A DNA stretch of 64,000 bases from the NCBI RefSeq assembly GCF_001518815.1, contig NZ_CP013987.1, forward strand, positions 785,001 through 849,000, written 5' to 3'. Below, piece by piece: positions 8,648 through 17,739 of this stretch (positions are counted from its first letter, which is position 1; each line of letters begins with the position of its first letter). The notes beneath the pieces were generated by a model. It searched no databases and was not told the DNA's origin. It saw only the letters and a program-made list of their open reading frames with translations. This DNA comes from Pseudomonas oryzihabitans (GTDB taxonomy: Bacteria > Pseudomonadota > Gammaproteobacteria > Pseudomonadales > Pseudomonadaceae). The position numbers were made by a program, and so were the translations under genes.

Positions 8648-9798
8648 CAGCGCACCTCCGCCGCGGTGGCCTGGGCTTCTTCGGGCTCCACCACCAGTCC
8701 CGGCTGGGCCTGTTGCAGGCCCGAGAGCAGTACTCGCTCACCGGCGGCGAGGCCGGACTCCACTACCCAGCGGCCTTCAACCACCGGGCCCAGGCGTATC
8801 TCGCGCAGGGCTACCCGGTTCTCGGCGTCCACCACCCAGACCTGGGCCTCGCCGTCGACGCTGCGCTGCACCGCCCGCTGCGCCACGCTCAGGCCCTGGT
8901 CGATGCGCGCCTGTTCCAGGCGCACCCGCACGAAGCTGCCAGGCAGGAGGTCGTGCCGCGGATTGGGAAACCGGCTGCGCAGGGTGATCTGCCCGCTGTT
9001 GGTGTCCACCGCGAGATCGGCGAACAGCAGGCGGCCTTCTTCGGGATAGGGGCTGCCGTCCTCTTGCAACAGGGTCACCCGCGCCTGATCCGGCGCCACC
9101 TGCTGTAGCCGGCCGTCCCGCAGCGCATCGCGCAGGGCCTTGAGCTGGCGGGTCGACTGGGTGACATCGGCATGGATGGGGTCCAGTTGCTGGATGATCG
9201 CCAACGGCGTGGCGTCGCCCTGGCCGACCAGCGCGCCCTCGGTGACCAGCGCCTTGCCGATGCGCCCGGTGATGGGGGCGGTGACCGTGGCGTAGCCCAG
9301 GTTCAGCCGCGCCCGCTTGAGCGCCGCCTGGGCGGCTGCCACCTCGGCCTCGGCCTGCAGGCTGGCACCGCGGGCGTTGTCCTGCTCCTGGCGGCTGATC
9401 GCCTCGCTCTCGACCAAGGCCGCGTAGCGTTCGGCCAGGCGCCGCGCCTGGAAGGCACTGGCCTCGGCCTTGCGCAGGGCGGCGGCGGCACTGTCCACCT
9501 CGGCCTGCAAGGGCGCCGGGTCGATGCGGAACAGCACGTCACCGGCCTTGACCTCACTGCCTTCGCGAAACACCCGCTGCAATACGATACCGGCGACTCG
9601 CGCCCGCACCTCCGCGGTCCGCGGCGCCACCAGGCGGCCAGTGAGTTCGCTGGCGATGGCCAGGGGCATGGTCCGCAGCCTCTCCACCTGCACCTTGGGC
9701 GCGGGCGGGGCGGCGGCTTCCTCGGCCGGACGGTCGCAGGCGGCGAGGAGCAGACAGAGCAGCACGAGGCTGCCAAGGGCAGGGCGGGTCAGGGACAT
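8647..9798 (-). CDS. RND efflux periplasmic adaptor (membrane fusion protein), lipoprotein
   Basis: A 383-residue adaptor. The N-terminus has a lipoprotein signal ending LLLAAC, so the protein is anchored to the inner membrane and lies in the periplasm. It shows the split lipoyl domain (VRARVAGIVLQRVFREGSEV, and later ATVTAPITGRIGKALVTEGA) around an alpha-hairpin of about 70 residues rich in Ala/Glu/Gln, then beta-barrel and membrane-proximal domains. It links the pump to an outer-membrane channel. It is the first gene of a two-gene operon divergent from rstA, with 150 bases between the starts, and direct repeats in that gap suggest RstA control. Confidence 0.92.
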   Translation of the reverse strand: MSLTRPALGSLVLLCLLLAACDRPAEEAAAPPAPKVQVERLRTMPLAIASELTGRLVAPRTAEVRARVAGIVLQRVFREGSEVKAGDVLFRIDPAPLQAEVDSAAAALRKAEASAFQARRLAERYAALVESEAISRQEQDNARGASLQAEAEVAAAQAALKRARLNLGYATVTAPITGRIGKALVTEGALVGQGDATPLAIIQQLDPIHADVTQSTRQLKALRDALRDGRLQQVAPDQARVTLLQEDGSPYPEEGRLLFADLAVDTNSGQITLRSRFPNPRHDLLPGSFVRVRLEQARIDQGLSVAQRAVQRSVDGEAQVWVVDAENRVALREIRLGPVVEGRWVVESGLAAGERVLLSGLQQAQPGLVVEPEEAQATAAEVR

Positions 9799-9849
9799 CG
9801 GGACTTCCTCCAGGAGAGCGCCATGGTAGGCGGCGCGCGCTCGCGGTCC

Positions 9850-9887
9850 TGTAAACGTCTGTAGCGCTCTTGTGAAAGAGTGTTAAG
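9850..9887 (+). promoter_or_regulatory. Four phased TGT direct repeats between the efflux operon and rstA
   Basis: TGTAAAC (9850), TGTAGCG (9860), TGTGAAA (9871) and TGTTAAG (9881) are spaced 10, 11 and 10 bases apart, one helical turn each. OmpR-family regulators bind such phased direct repeats. Read on the minus strand, 9863-9850 is TACAGACGTTTACA, which keeps the outer TACA and TTACA of the enterobacterial RstA box as I recall it (TACATNTNGTTACA). Confidence 0.45.
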
Positions 9888-9948
9888 GCAGGCGCCAGCC
9901 GACTCGACGCTCGGCTATGCTCGGGCTTTCCCCGCGCGAAGACCTGCC

Positions 9949-10644
9949 GTGATCCCCTTGCTTATCGTCGAAGACGACGCCGCCCTGGCCGAGCTCATCG
10001 CCACCTATCTGGGCCGCCAGGGCTATGCCGTGACCGTCATCGGTCGCGGCGACGAGGCCCTGGCCGCGGTGCGACGGCTGCGCCCGCAGCTGGTGGTGCT
10101 CGACGTCATGCTGCCCGGGCTGGACGGCCTGCAGGTCTGCCGTCAGCTGCGCGCCGCCCAGCCCGGTCTGCCGATCCTGATGCTCACCGCCCTGGACGAC
10201 AGCCACGATCAGGTGCTGGGGCTGGAGATCGGCGCCGACGACTACGTCAGCAAGCCCTGCGAACCGCGAGTGCTGCTGGCGCGCATCCGCACCCTGCTGC
10301 GCCGCTGCCAGCTGGGTGACACGTCCCAGGACGACGGCCTGGTCATTGGCCAACTGCGGTTGCTGCCAGGCGAACGCCAGGTCTGGTGGCGGGACCAGCT
10401 GGTGGAGCTGTCGTCCACCGAATTCAACCTGCTGGCGATCCTCATGGGGCATGCCGGCGAGGTGCTCAGCCGTGACCAGCTGATCCAGCAGCTGCGCGGC
10501 ATCGAATTCAACGGTGTCGACCGCTCGGTGGACGTGGCCATCTCCAAGTTGCGCCGCCGCTTCGAGGAACATCCCGGCGAAGCCCGGCGGATCAAGACCG
10601 TCTGGGGCAAGGGCTATCTCCTCAGCCGTGCCGAGTGGGATTAG
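9949..10644 (+). CDS. rstA: RstA-like OmpR-family response regulator
   Basis: A 231-residue two-component regulator from GTG 9949; the upstream 23 codons in frame do not resemble the family, while IPLLIVEDD starts the receiver exactly where expected. The receiver has the acidic pair (EDD), the phosphoacceptor Asp in VVLDVMLPGLDG and the Lys in DDYVSKPCEP. The C-terminal winged helix (about 130-228) ends in the usual RRRFEEHPGEARRIKTVWGKGYLL. Resemblance is closest to enterobacterial RstA. It is followed by its kinase after 176 bases containing a large inverted repeat, and is divergent from an RND pump that it may control. Confidence 0.8.
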   Translation: MIPLLIVEDDAALAELIATYLGRQGYAVTVIGRGDEALAAVRRLRPQLVVLDVMLPGLDGLQVCRQLRAAQPGLPILMLTALDDSHDQVLGLEIGADDYVSKPCEPRVLLARIRTLLRRCQLGDTSQDDGLVIGQLRLLPGERQVWWRDQLVELSSTEFNLLAILMGHAGEVLSRDQLIQQLRGIEFNGVDRSVDVAISKLRRRFEEHPGEARRIKTVWGKGYLLSRAEWD

Positions 10645-10819
10645 TGTGGTGTCTCGGACGTTAACTGCACGATGTTGGCGGCACTTCTTGTTTCAGGGCT
10701 AGGCGCTACTTCTCGCCATTGCCCTGCTATGGCGAGAAGTAGCGCCTAGCCCATCCGGAGCGCCGAACCGAGCGAAACCACTCGCCAATTCTTGCGCGAA
10801 CTTCTGAGGCGCCACACTA
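10642..10819 (+). repeat. Nested inverted repeats spanning the rstA-rstB junction
   Basis: Three nested stems fill the gap. The outer one pairs 10642-10658 with 10803-10819 (17 bp, three of them G-U) and includes the rstA stop codon (10642-10644) on one side and the GAGG Shine-Dalgarno of rstB (10806-10809) on the other. A middle stem pairs 10674-10680 with 10784-10790. The inner stem pairs 10696-10719 with 10729-10752: 24 bp without a mismatch and a 9-base loop. In mRNA this would hide the rstB ribosome binding site unless a ribosome finishing rstA opens it. Seen directly; function inferred. It could instead be a decayed mobile palindrome. Confidence 0.75.
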
Positions 10820-10820
10820 G

Positions 10821-12137
10821 ATGTTCAAGATCCTCGTCCGGCTCTACCTCATCCTGCTGGTGACCTACGGTGCCGCCAGCTACCTGGTGCCCGAGGCCCT
10901 GCTCAAGGTGTTCGACGAGCGTTACAGCCGCTACACCCTGGAGCAGCTGCACGGTCCGCTCAGCCTGGTGCAGCGCGCCTTCGCCACCACGCCGGTGGAA
11001 CGCTGGCCGGCGTTGCGAGACGAACTGGCCACGGAGCTGGCGCCCATCAGCCTGCGCCTGGTCGCACCTGATGATCCGGCCCTCACCCTGGAGGAGCGCA
11101 CGGCCCTGGCCGCTGGCGAGCGGCGGGTGCGGCTGGGTGACTATGGCGAACCCAGCGCGGCCCTGGTCCCACTGCCGGGCGAACGGCTGCTGTGGATCGG
11201 CATTCCCGAGGCGCCCACCGACATTGCCCTGACCTATTGGGCGATGAACGCCCTGATCGGCGCCGCCTTGCTGATCTGCCTCTATGTCTGGCTGCGCCCG
11301 CACTGGCGCGACCTGGAACGGCTGCGGCGTACCGCGGCGCGACTGGGCAAGGGCCATCTCGGCGAGCGTACGGCCATCTCGCCACGCTCGGACATCGGCG
11401 AGCTGGCGCGGGCCTTCGATGACATGGCTCAGGAGCTGGAGGCGCTGATCGTCCAGCAGCGCGACCTGCTCAACGCCGTCTCCCATGAATTGCGCACGCC
11501 GCTGTCACGCCTGGAATTCGGCCTGGCGCTGCTGCAGGCCGATCCGCTGCCGGCCGAGACCCAGCGGCAGCTGGAACAACTGGTCCGCCACGTCCGCGAA
11601 CTGGATGCCCTGGTCGACGAACTGTTGTCCTTCGCCCGGCTGCAGAGCAGCCAGCAGCCCCCCGAGCGCCTGAGCCTGGATCTGAGCGCCTTTCTCGACA
11701 GCGTGCTGGCCGACTTCACCGAAGAAGAGGAACGCCGCGGCGTCGAGGTGCACCTGGAATTCGCCGCCGCCCCGGCCCGAGCCGAACTGGCACCGCGCCT
11801 CACGGCGCGCGCCCTGCAGAATCTGCTGGGTAATGCGTTGCGCTATTGCCAGCGCGAGGTCTGGGTGACGGTTCGCGGTGAGGGCCATGAGCTGCTGATC
11901 GCGGTCGAGGACGACGGTGAAGGCATTCCGGCAAGCGATCGCGAGCGGGTCTTCGAGCCCTTCTACCGGCTGGATCGCAGTCGTGATCGCGCCACCGGCG
12001 GCTTCGGCCTGGGCCTGGCCATCAGCCGTCGCGCGGTGGAAAACCAGGGCGGTCGTCTGGACCTGGCCGCCGGCACGCGGGGCGGTGCCCGCTTCGAGAT
12101 CCGTCTGCCTCTGCCGCCGCGCGCGGGGCTCGCCTGA
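10821..12137 (+). CDS. rstB: RstB-like sensor histidine kinase
   Basis: A 438-residue membrane kinase. Helix 1 is at residues 5-25, a periplasmic sensor of about 110 residues follows, and helix 2 (AMNALIGAALLICLYVWLRP) leads into a HAMP domain with the RPHW...GKGHLGERT pattern seen in RstB. The dimerisation domain has the phosphorylated His in AVSHELRTPLSRLEF. The ATPase domain shows the N box (LLGNALRYC), the G1 box (VEDDGEGIP) and GFGLGLAISRR. All catalytic residues are present. The weak GAGG ribosome binding site lies 11 bases upstream, inside the outer stem described at the junction. The signal is unknown. Confidence 0.85.
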   Translation: MFKILVRLYLILLVTYGAASYLVPEALLKVFDERYSRYTLEQLHGPLSLVQRAFATTPVERWPALRDELATELAPISLRLVAPDDPALTLEERTALAAGERRVRLGDYGEPSAALVPLPGERLLWIGIPEAPTDIALTYWAMNALIGAALLICLYVWLRPHWRDLERLRRTAARLGKGHLGERTAISPRSDIGELARAFDDMAQELEALIVQQRDLLNAVSHELRTPLSRLEFGLALLQADPLPAETQRQLEQLVRHVRELDALVDELLSFARLQSSQQPPERLSLDLSAFLDSVLADFTEEEERRGVEVHLEFAAAPARAELAPRLTARALQNLLGNALRYCQREVWVTVRGEGHELLIAVEDDGEGIPASDRERVFEPFYRLDRSRDRATGGFGLGLAISRRAVENQGGRLDLAAGTRGGARFEIRLPLPPRAGLA

Positions 12138-12185
12138 GGCCGCCGCGGCCCCTACACTGGCGCCCCCGCCCGCTTCGGAATTGCT

Positions 12186-13127
12186 ATGCCAGAGCCCTTC
12201 GATCGCCATCAGCTGCAGCCTCTGCTCGACCGCATCGCCGCCGCCGCGCCGCACCATTTCGGCGAAGGCAAGGTGGCCGACTACATCCCGGCCCTGGCCG
12301 AGGTGGAGCCGGATCACTTCGGCATCGCCGTCTGCGATGTCAACGGCCAGGTCTGGCGTGCCGGAGCGGCTGACACGGCCTTTTCCATCCAGTCCATCTC
12401 CAAGGTGCTCAACCTGGTGATCGCCATGCAGCGCCTGGACGAGCCGGACATCTGGACCCGCGTCGGCCGCGAACCCTCCGGCCATGCCTTCAACTCCATG
12501 GCCCAGCTGGAAGAAGAGAAGGGCGTGCCGCGCAATCCCTTCATCAATGCCGGTGCCGTGCTGGTCTGCGAACTGCTGGTGTCCCGCATCATGTCGATCC
12601 ACTGGATGATGCGCGAACAGGCGCGGCGCCTGGCCGGCAATCCGGCGATCAACTTCGACGACCGGGTAGCCCGTTCGGAGATGGACCACAAGGCGCGCAA
12701 CGCCGCCCTGGCCTATCTGATGAAGGCCTACGGCAATCTCACCAGCGAGGTGGACGACGTCCTCGACGTCTATTTCCACGGCTGCGCCCTGGCCATGAGC
12801 TGTGTCGACGTAGCCCGCGCCTTCGCCTTTCTCGCCAACGGTGGGGTCAACCCCCAGGACGGCCAGCCGGTGGTGACACCCCAGCAGACTCGCCAGCTCA
12901 ATGCCCTGCTGCTGACCTGCGGCCTCTACGACGCCGCAGGCGACTTCGCCTGGCGCGTCGGCCTGCCGGGCAAGAGCGGGGTAGGGGGCGGCATCGTCGC
13001 CATCGTGCCGGGGCAGATGAGCATCTGCGTCTGGTCCCCGCGGCTGGACAGCTACGGCAACTCGGTGGCCGGCCTGCGTGCGCTCGAAAGCCTGGTGGAA
13101 GGCCTGGGGGTCGCGCCGCTGGGCTGA
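12186..13127 (+). CDS. glsB: Glutaminase
   Basis: A 313-residue cytosolic enzyme with the serine-dependent beta-lactamase-like fold. It hydrolyses L-glutamine to glutamate and ammonia. The catalytic Ser-x-x-Lys motif is in TAFSIQSISKVLNLVIAM near residue 65-70. The segments NPFINAGAVLVCELL, MDHKARNAALAYLMKAYGNL and KSGVGGGIVAIVPGQMSICV are typical of the family. Length matches bacterial GlsB (about 308). It starts 48 bases after rstB on the same strand and could share its transcript, though the functions are not obviously linked. The assignment is secure; the choice between the GlsA and GlsB names is by resemblance only. Confidence 0.93.
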   Translation: MPEPFDRHQLQPLLDRIAAAAPHHFGEGKVADYIPALAEVEPDHFGIAVCDVNGQVWRAGAADTAFSIQSISKVLNLVIAMQRLDEPDIWTRVGREPSGHAFNSMAQLEEEKGVPRNPFINAGAVLVCELLVSRIMSIHWMMREQARRLAGNPAINFDDRVARSEMDHKARNAALAYLMKAYGNLTSEVDDVLDVYFHGCALAMSCVDVARAFAFLANGGVNPQDGQPVVTPQQTRQLNALLLTCGLYDAAGDFAWRVGLPGKSGVGGGIVAIVPGQMSICVWSPRLDSYGNSVAGLRALESLVEGLGVAPLG

Positions 13128-13132
13128 GCGGC

Positions 13133-14017
13133 CTAGTAGGCCATGGACAGGCTGAGAGTCACCTGGGGCACCACGCTGTCTGTTTCCCCCTCCGGACCGC
13201 TCAGGTCGCGCAGGGCGCCGTCACGGTAGAGCGCCAGGGCCTCGGCGCGGGCGCTCCAGCGCGTCTCGCCCCAACGGAACGGCTGCTCCAGGGCCAGGCC
13301 GGTGCGGGCATAGAGCCGGTCGCCAGAATCCGGTCCGTAGAAGCCATTCCAGCCCACCCCCAGGGCGCTGGGGAAGCTCAGGCGCAGGCCACTGGCCGAG
13401 AGGTCCAGCCCGGGTTCCAGGCTGCCCTGGGTATAGAGACCGCTGTCACCCTGGGTGCGGGTGGTCACCGCCAGCCCCGGACGCCAAGCGCCCAGGCCCG
13501 ACTCGGCCTGGTAGGCCAGGGTCAGGCTGGCCTCCTGGGTAGTGGCGGCGACATCGTTGGGGCTGCTCTTGACCGTATAGACGAAGCCGACCTTCAGGCC
13601 TTCCGCCGGCGATATCACCAGGCCGAGCAGGTTGTTGCTCTCGTACCAGCGTCTGGGGCTGACCCGCTCGTCAGCCGATGGGGTATGAAAGCCGTTGCTG
13701 CTGCTGAACACCAACCAGGCATCGGCTACGCCATCGGCACCCTGGTGCAGATCCAGGGCGAAGCCGGCCTGAACATGCAGGGGGATGCGGTCGATACTGG
13801 CCGCATCGTCGTCATAGTTGCCGCGGGAGAAATCGCCATTGCGGGCATCCACGCCCAGTTGCGGGTGGAAGCGCCCGGAGGTCTCGCTAACCTCCACGCT
13901 GCTCAGCGCGGCGTCTTCGCTGTCGAGGGAGGGCACGCTACGCGGCGCGGCGGTGGCATCCAGGACCAGAAAGCCCGCCAGCAGACAGAAACAACGCAGG
14001 GGCGAGGGGGATGGCAT
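13133..14017 (-). CDS. Predicted secreted or outer-membrane beta-barrel protein, function unknown
   Basis: A 294-residue protein from ATG 14017, chosen over an ATG 45 bases upstream because a GGAG ribosome binding site precedes it and a signal peptide (PLRCFCLLAGFLVLDATA) follows directly. The mature part is rich in alternating hydrophobic/polar strands with many Gly, Tyr and Trp residues and ends in SLSMAY, an aromatic end common in outer-membrane barrels. I do not recognise the family. It is convergent with the glutaminase gene (5 bases apart) and lies downstream of cls on the same strand, so it may be read through from the cls operon. Confidence 0.7.
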   Translation of the reverse strand: MPSPSPLRCFCLLAGFLVLDATAAPRSVPSLDSEDAALSSVEVSETSGRFHPQLGVDARNGDFSRGNYDDDAASIDRIPLHVQAGFALDLHQGADGVADAWLVFSSSNGFHTPSADERVSPRRWYESNNLLGLVISPAEGLKVGFVYTVKSSPNDVAATTQEASLTLAYQAESGLGAWRPGLAVTTRTQGDSGLYTQGSLEPGLDLSASGLRLSFPSALGVGWNGFYGPDSGDRLYARTGLALEQPFRWGETRWSARAEALALYRDGALRDLSGPEGETDSVVPQVTLSLSMAY

Positions 14018-14102
14018 GGCAGGCGACTCCGGGGACACGGGGCGCTCCGGGCGTGGCGCCATGGGGCATCGGACCGGGCCGTCCCAGAGCGGGTTCCGGG
14101 GT

Positions 14103-15542
14103 CTACAGCACCGGCGAGAACACCCGCGCTACCCGCATGGCTACCCGCCGCCAGCGGCGCAGGGCCACGTTGTCCTCGGGCGTGAGTTCGCGGGAGCGGC
14201 TGAAGTCGTGCTCCAGCATCTTGCGCACCTCCCAGGCGAAGGGGACGTCCATCACCATCACCATGACCTCGAAGTTGAGGCGGAAGGACCGATTGTCCAG
14301 GTTCGCGCTACCCACCGCGGCGACGTCCTCGTCGATCAGCACCACCTTCTGGTGCAGGAAGCCAGGGCCGTAGCGAAACACCCGCACTCCCGCATGCACC
14401 GCCTCGAAGGCATAGAGGTAGGAGGCGGCATAGACCACCTTGTGATCCGGCCGCGAGGGCAGCAGGATGCGCACGTCCACTCCGCGCAGGGCGGCCAGGC
14501 GCAGGGCCGCCGACACGGCTTCGTCGGGGATGAAGTAGGGGGTGGTGATCCAGATGCGATGACGCGCCGAATGGATGGCCTCGACGAAGAACAGTGAGCA
14601 GGTCTCCTGGTCATCCGCCGGCCCGCTGGGCACCACCTGGCACAGCACCCCGCCTTCTTCGTAGCGTTCCGGCAGCAGCAGGGTGGGCAATCGGCGGGTC
14701 ACCCAGTACCAGTCCTGGGCGAAGGTCTCCTGCAGGGTGGCCAGGGCGGGGCCACGCAGCTCCAGGTGGGTGTCGCGCCAGGGCGCCAGGGGTGGCTTGA
14801 GCCCCATGTATTCGTCGCCGACATTGAGGCCGCCGGTGAAGCCCACCTCGCCATCCACCACCACGATCTTGCGGTGGTTGCGGAAGTTGACCTGGAATCG
14901 GTTGATCAGTCCGCGGCGGTTGCTGAAGCCCTTTACCTCGCAACCGGCTTCGCGCAGCGTTTCCACGTAGCTCCGCGGCAAGGCATGGCTGCCGATGGCA
15001 TCGTAGAGCAGATAGACCTTGACCCCGGCGCGGGCACGGTCGAGCAGGGTGTTCTGCAAGGCCAGGCCGAGGGCGTCGTCGTGGATGATGAAGAACTGCA
15101 CCAGCACCACCTTCTGCGCGCCGCGGATGGCACCGAGGATGGCGGCGAAGGTTTCCTCACCGTTGATCAGCAGCCGCACCTGATTGTTGGCCACGCAGGG
15201 GGTGCCGGTGAGGGCGGTCATGGCCCGGAGCTTGCGATTGGCCGCACTGCACTGCTGGGCGGCCATGGCTTCGGCGATCCAGGGCCGCCAGTCCAGTTCG
15301 GCGGCCTGGCGCGCCATCTCCTCGTCGGCCTGGCGCCGCGCCTTCACATAGCTGTCGAAGCGTCGCCGGCCAAACACCAGGTAGGGAATCAGGCTGAGGA
15401 AGGGCATGAACACCAGTGCCATGGCCCAGGCCATGGCGCCCTGGGCAGTGCGCACCGTGACGATGGCATGCACCGCCGCGCTGATGCCGATCAGTTCGAG
15501 GACCAGGGCGACGTAGTGAAGATCGAGGGGCAGGGAAGGCAC
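14103..15542 (-). CDS. cls: Cardiolipin synthase (ClsA type)
   Basis: A 479-residue inner-membrane phospholipase D-family enzyme. Two N-terminal membrane helices ([21 protein letters not shown] and [23 protein letters not shown] regions) precede two HKD catalytic sites: [19 protein letters not shown] and [20 protein letters not shown]. The enzyme condenses two phosphatidylglycerols into cardiolipin and glycerol. Length and helices match ClsA. A second, helix-free enzyme of this superfamily lies at 42561-43715 in this window. The end of the rlmG gene lies only 28 bases upstream of this start, on the same strand. Confidence 0.92.
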   Translation of the reverse strand: MPSLPLDLHYVALVLELIGISAAVHAIVTVRTAQGAMAWAMALVFMPFLSLIPYLVFGRRRFDSYVKARRQADEEMARQAAELDWRPWIAEAMAAQQCSAANRKLRAMTALTGTPCVANNQVRLLINGEETFAAILGAIRGAQKVVLVQFFIIHDDALGLALQNTLLDRARAGVKVYLLYDAIGSHALPRSYVETLREAGCEVKGFSNRRGLINRFQVNFRNHRKIVVVDGEVGFTGGLNVGDEYMGLKPPLAPWRDTHLELRGPALATLQETFAQDWYWVTRRLPTLLLPERYEEGGVLCQVVPSGPADDQETCSLFFVEAIHSARHRIWITTPYFIPDEAVSAALRLAALRGVDVRILLPSRPDHKVVYAASYLYAFEAVHAGVRVFRYGPGFLHQKVVLIDEDVAAVGSANLDNRSFRLNFEVMVMVMDVPFAWEVRKMLEHDFSRSRELTPEDNVALRRWRRVAMRVARVFSPVL

Positions 15543-15570
15543 GCGGGCAGCTCTCGCTCCTGGGTGGATG

Positions 15571-16701
15571 TCAGAGAGGTTGGACCGCCCTCAGCACCAC
15601 GAATTTCGGCGTGGCCGCGATCTGTTCGACGCGCTTGAACAGTCGCTTGAGCTTGACGTGGTAACCCAGGTGGCGATTGCCCACCAGCCAGAGTTCGCCC
15701 TGCTCGCTCAGCGCCGCCCGTGCCTGCTGGAACATGCGCCAGGCAAGGAAGTCGCCCACCACCTGCTGCTGGTGGAAGGGCGGATTGCACAGGATCAGGT
15801 CCAGCGAGCGCGCTGGCTGTTCGGCCAGCCCATCGGCGGCGAGGATGGCGGCTGGCCGCTCGGGGAAGGCCGCCGTCCAGTTCTCCCGTGCCGACTGCAC
15901 CGCCATGTAGGACTCGTCCACCAGGGTGAACCGCGCCTCGGGATTGGCCAGGGCACAGGCCAGGGCCAGCACGCCGTTGCCGCAGCCCAGATCGGCCACC
16001 CGGGCCTGGCCCAGGCCCTGGGGCAGGTGCGGCAGGAAGGCGCGGGTGCCGATGTCCAGGCCTTCGCGGCAGAAGACATTGGCATGGTTGACCAGGGTCA
16101 GCGGTGGTGCGTCCAGCCGATAGCGACTGGGATAGGGCGAGGCCACCGCCGGCCGCGCCTCGGGCGTGGCAAATAGCAGTCGGGCTTTCTTCACCGCCAG
16201 CGAAGCCTGCACCGGGCCGATATGCCGCTCCAGCAGGTCGCCGGCGGCGCGGGGCAGGTGCTTGAGCATGCCAGCGGCGATCACCCGCGCACCGGGCGCC
16301 AGCTGGCCGTGCAGGCGGATCAGTTGTTCCTCCAGCAACGCCAGGGTCTTGGGCACCCGCACCAGCACCAGGTCGAAGGGACCGCTGGTCGCCTCACTGG
16401 CCGGAACGAAGGTCACGGCATCGGCGGCGATGCCGTTGCGCGCCAGATTCGCCGCCAGCGCCAGGGCCGCCAGGTGCGAATCGCCACTGGAGGTGACCCG
16501 GGCATGGGCGGCGAGGCTGGCGGCCAGGGCGCCGAAGCCGTCGTTGAGCACCAGCACCCGGGCGGCGGGGTCCAGGCCGTGCTCGGCGACCTGCTGCAGG
16601 AGGTACTCGTCGGCGGCGTCGAAGGCCTGCAGGGGATCGTCACGGCGCGGTGGCTGACGGTCGAGTTCGAGGGTGGCGAAGGGCGAGACGAGAGAAGGCA
16701 T
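15571..16701 (-). CDS. rlmG: 23S rRNA (guanine-N2)-methyltransferase RlmG
   Basis: A 376-residue S-adenosylmethionine-dependent methyltransferase with a degenerate N-terminal Rossmann half and an active C-terminal half. In the latter [16 protein letters not shown] binds SAM, and [13 protein letters not shown] is the N-P-P-F motif of N2-guanine methyltransferases. Length and two-half layout match RlmG (G1835 of 23S rRNA) and are longer than the related RsmC. '[19 protein letters not shown]' near the C-terminus is also typical. It is divergent from fpr across a palindromic repeat. Confidence 0.88.
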   Translation of the reverse strand: MPSLVSPFATLELDRQPPRRDDPLQAFDAADEYLLQQVAEHGLDPAARVLVLNDGFGALAASLAAHARVTSSGDSHLAALALAANLARNGIAADAVTFVPASEATSGPFDLVLVRVPKTLALLEEQLIRLHGQLAPGARVIAAGMLKHLPRAAGDLLERHIGPVQASLAVKKARLLFATPEARPAVASPYPSRYRLDAPPLTLVNHANVFCREGLDIGTRAFLPHLPQGLGQARVADLGCGNGVLALACALANPEARFTLVDESYMAVQSARENWTAAFPERPAAILAADGLAEQPARSLDLILCNPPFHQQQVVGDFLAWRMFQQARAALSEQGELWLVGNRHLGYHVKLKRLFKRVEQIAATPKFVVLRAVQPL

Positions 16702-16757
16702 GGTTTCTGTCGGTGTTTATCGGCGGCCCAGTGCGGGACAATGGCGCAAAGATCCTT

Positions 16758-16929
16758 TTTACGATCTGCTGCGCGTCGGCCAAACGGCGTTGAAAATGGC
16801 CTGGGTCGCCAGCCCGGTCGGAATGCTCATTTACCACTCGTAAACGCGAGCACGAGACCGGTCCGCTTCCTCAGCCATTTTCGCGGGGCCGCCTAGGCCT
16901 TGTTTGGCGCTAGCTCGCGAGATCGTAAA
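16758..16929 (+). repeat. Palindromic intergenic repeat between rlmG and fpr
   Basis: About 170 bases organised as an imperfect inverted repeat. The outer arms TTTACGATC (16758-16766) and GATCGTAAA (16921-16929) are perfect. Inside, GGCCAAAC / GTTTGGC and GAAAATGGC / GCCATTTTC are matched, and a TTTAC-CACTC-GTAAA hairpin lies in the centre. No coding frame resembles a protein. It looks like a multi-copy pseudomonad intergenic element, though only one copy is in this window. Confidence 0.6.
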
Positions 16930-16962
16930 CAGGCTCTAAGCAATCGGGAAAAAGAGGCCAGT

Positions 16963-17739
16963 ATGACCGCCACCGAAGACAAGTTCACCCGCGAGACGAT
17001 CACCGCCGTCTGGCCCTGGAGCGACAACCTCTTCAGCCTGAGGACCACGCGTGACTCGCGCTATCGCTTTCGCGCCGGCCAGTTCGCCCGGCTGGGCGTG
17101 CGCAAGGCCGATGGCGACATCGTCTGGCGCGCCTACTCCATGGTCTCGGCACCTCATGATGAATTCCTCGAATTCTTTTCCATCGTAGTGCCTGGCGGCG
17201 CCTTCACCAGCGAGCTGAGCCGCCTGCGCGAGGGCGACGAGCTGCTGGTGGAAAAGCAGCCCTATGGCTATCTCACCCTGGAGCGCTTCGGCGGCGGGCG
17301 CGATCTCTGGCTGCTGGCCACCGGTACCGGTCTCGCGCCCTTCCTGTCGATGCTGCAGGAGCCCGATACCTGGGAGCGCTTCGAGCGCATCGTGCTGGTC
17401 TACAGCGTGCGCGAGGCCCGCGACCTGGCCTACCAGGACGTCATCAACGGCTACGGCCAGGTGGAACACCTCGAAGGCCTTACCGACCGCCTGGTCTATG
17501 TGCCCGTGGTGACCCGCGAAGACCATCCGGGTGCGCTGCGTGGCCGCATCACCACCCTGATCGAGAACGGCGAGCTGGAGCGCGCCGCCGGCGTCACGCT
17601 GTCGCCCGAGCACTCGCGGATCCTCATCTGCGGCAATCCGGAGATGGTCGATGACACCCGCCAGCTGCTCAAGACCCGTGATCTGCAGCTGGCCCTGAGC
17701 CGCCGGCCCGGTCAGGTGGCCGTGGAAAACTACTGGTAA
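16963..17739 (+). CDS. fpr: Ferredoxin-NADP+ reductase
   Basis: A 258-residue FAD enzyme from ATG 16963, which has an AAGAGG ribosome binding site; the longer upstream frame is repeat DNA. The FAD-binding barrel carries RAYSMVSAPHDEFLEFFSI, and the NADP domain carries GTGLAPFLSMLQEP and ends in VENYW. The enzyme transfers electrons between NADPH and ferredoxin or flavodoxin, and in Pseudomonas supports iron-sulfur cluster repair, heme oxygenase and the oxidative-stress response. FinR- or SoxR-type control of fpr is known in relatives, but no such site is evident to me here. Confidence 0.93.
   Translation: MTATEDKFTRETITAVWPWSDNLFSLRTTRDSRYRFRAGQFARLGVRKADGDIVWRAYSMVSAPHDEFLEFFSIVVPGGAFTSELSRLREGDELLVEKQPYGYLTLERFGGGRDLWLLATGTGLAPFLSMLQEPDTWERFERIVLVYSVREARDLAYQDVINGYGQVEHLEGLTDRLVYVPVVTREDHPGALRGRITTLIENGELERAAGVTLSPEHSRILICGNPEMVDDTRQLLKTRDLQLALSRRPGQVAVENYW

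Noticed and set aside
6866-9049. A 727-codon open frame antisense to the RND pump and adaptor
   Set aside because: Same kind of shadow; no motif and no ribosome binding site.
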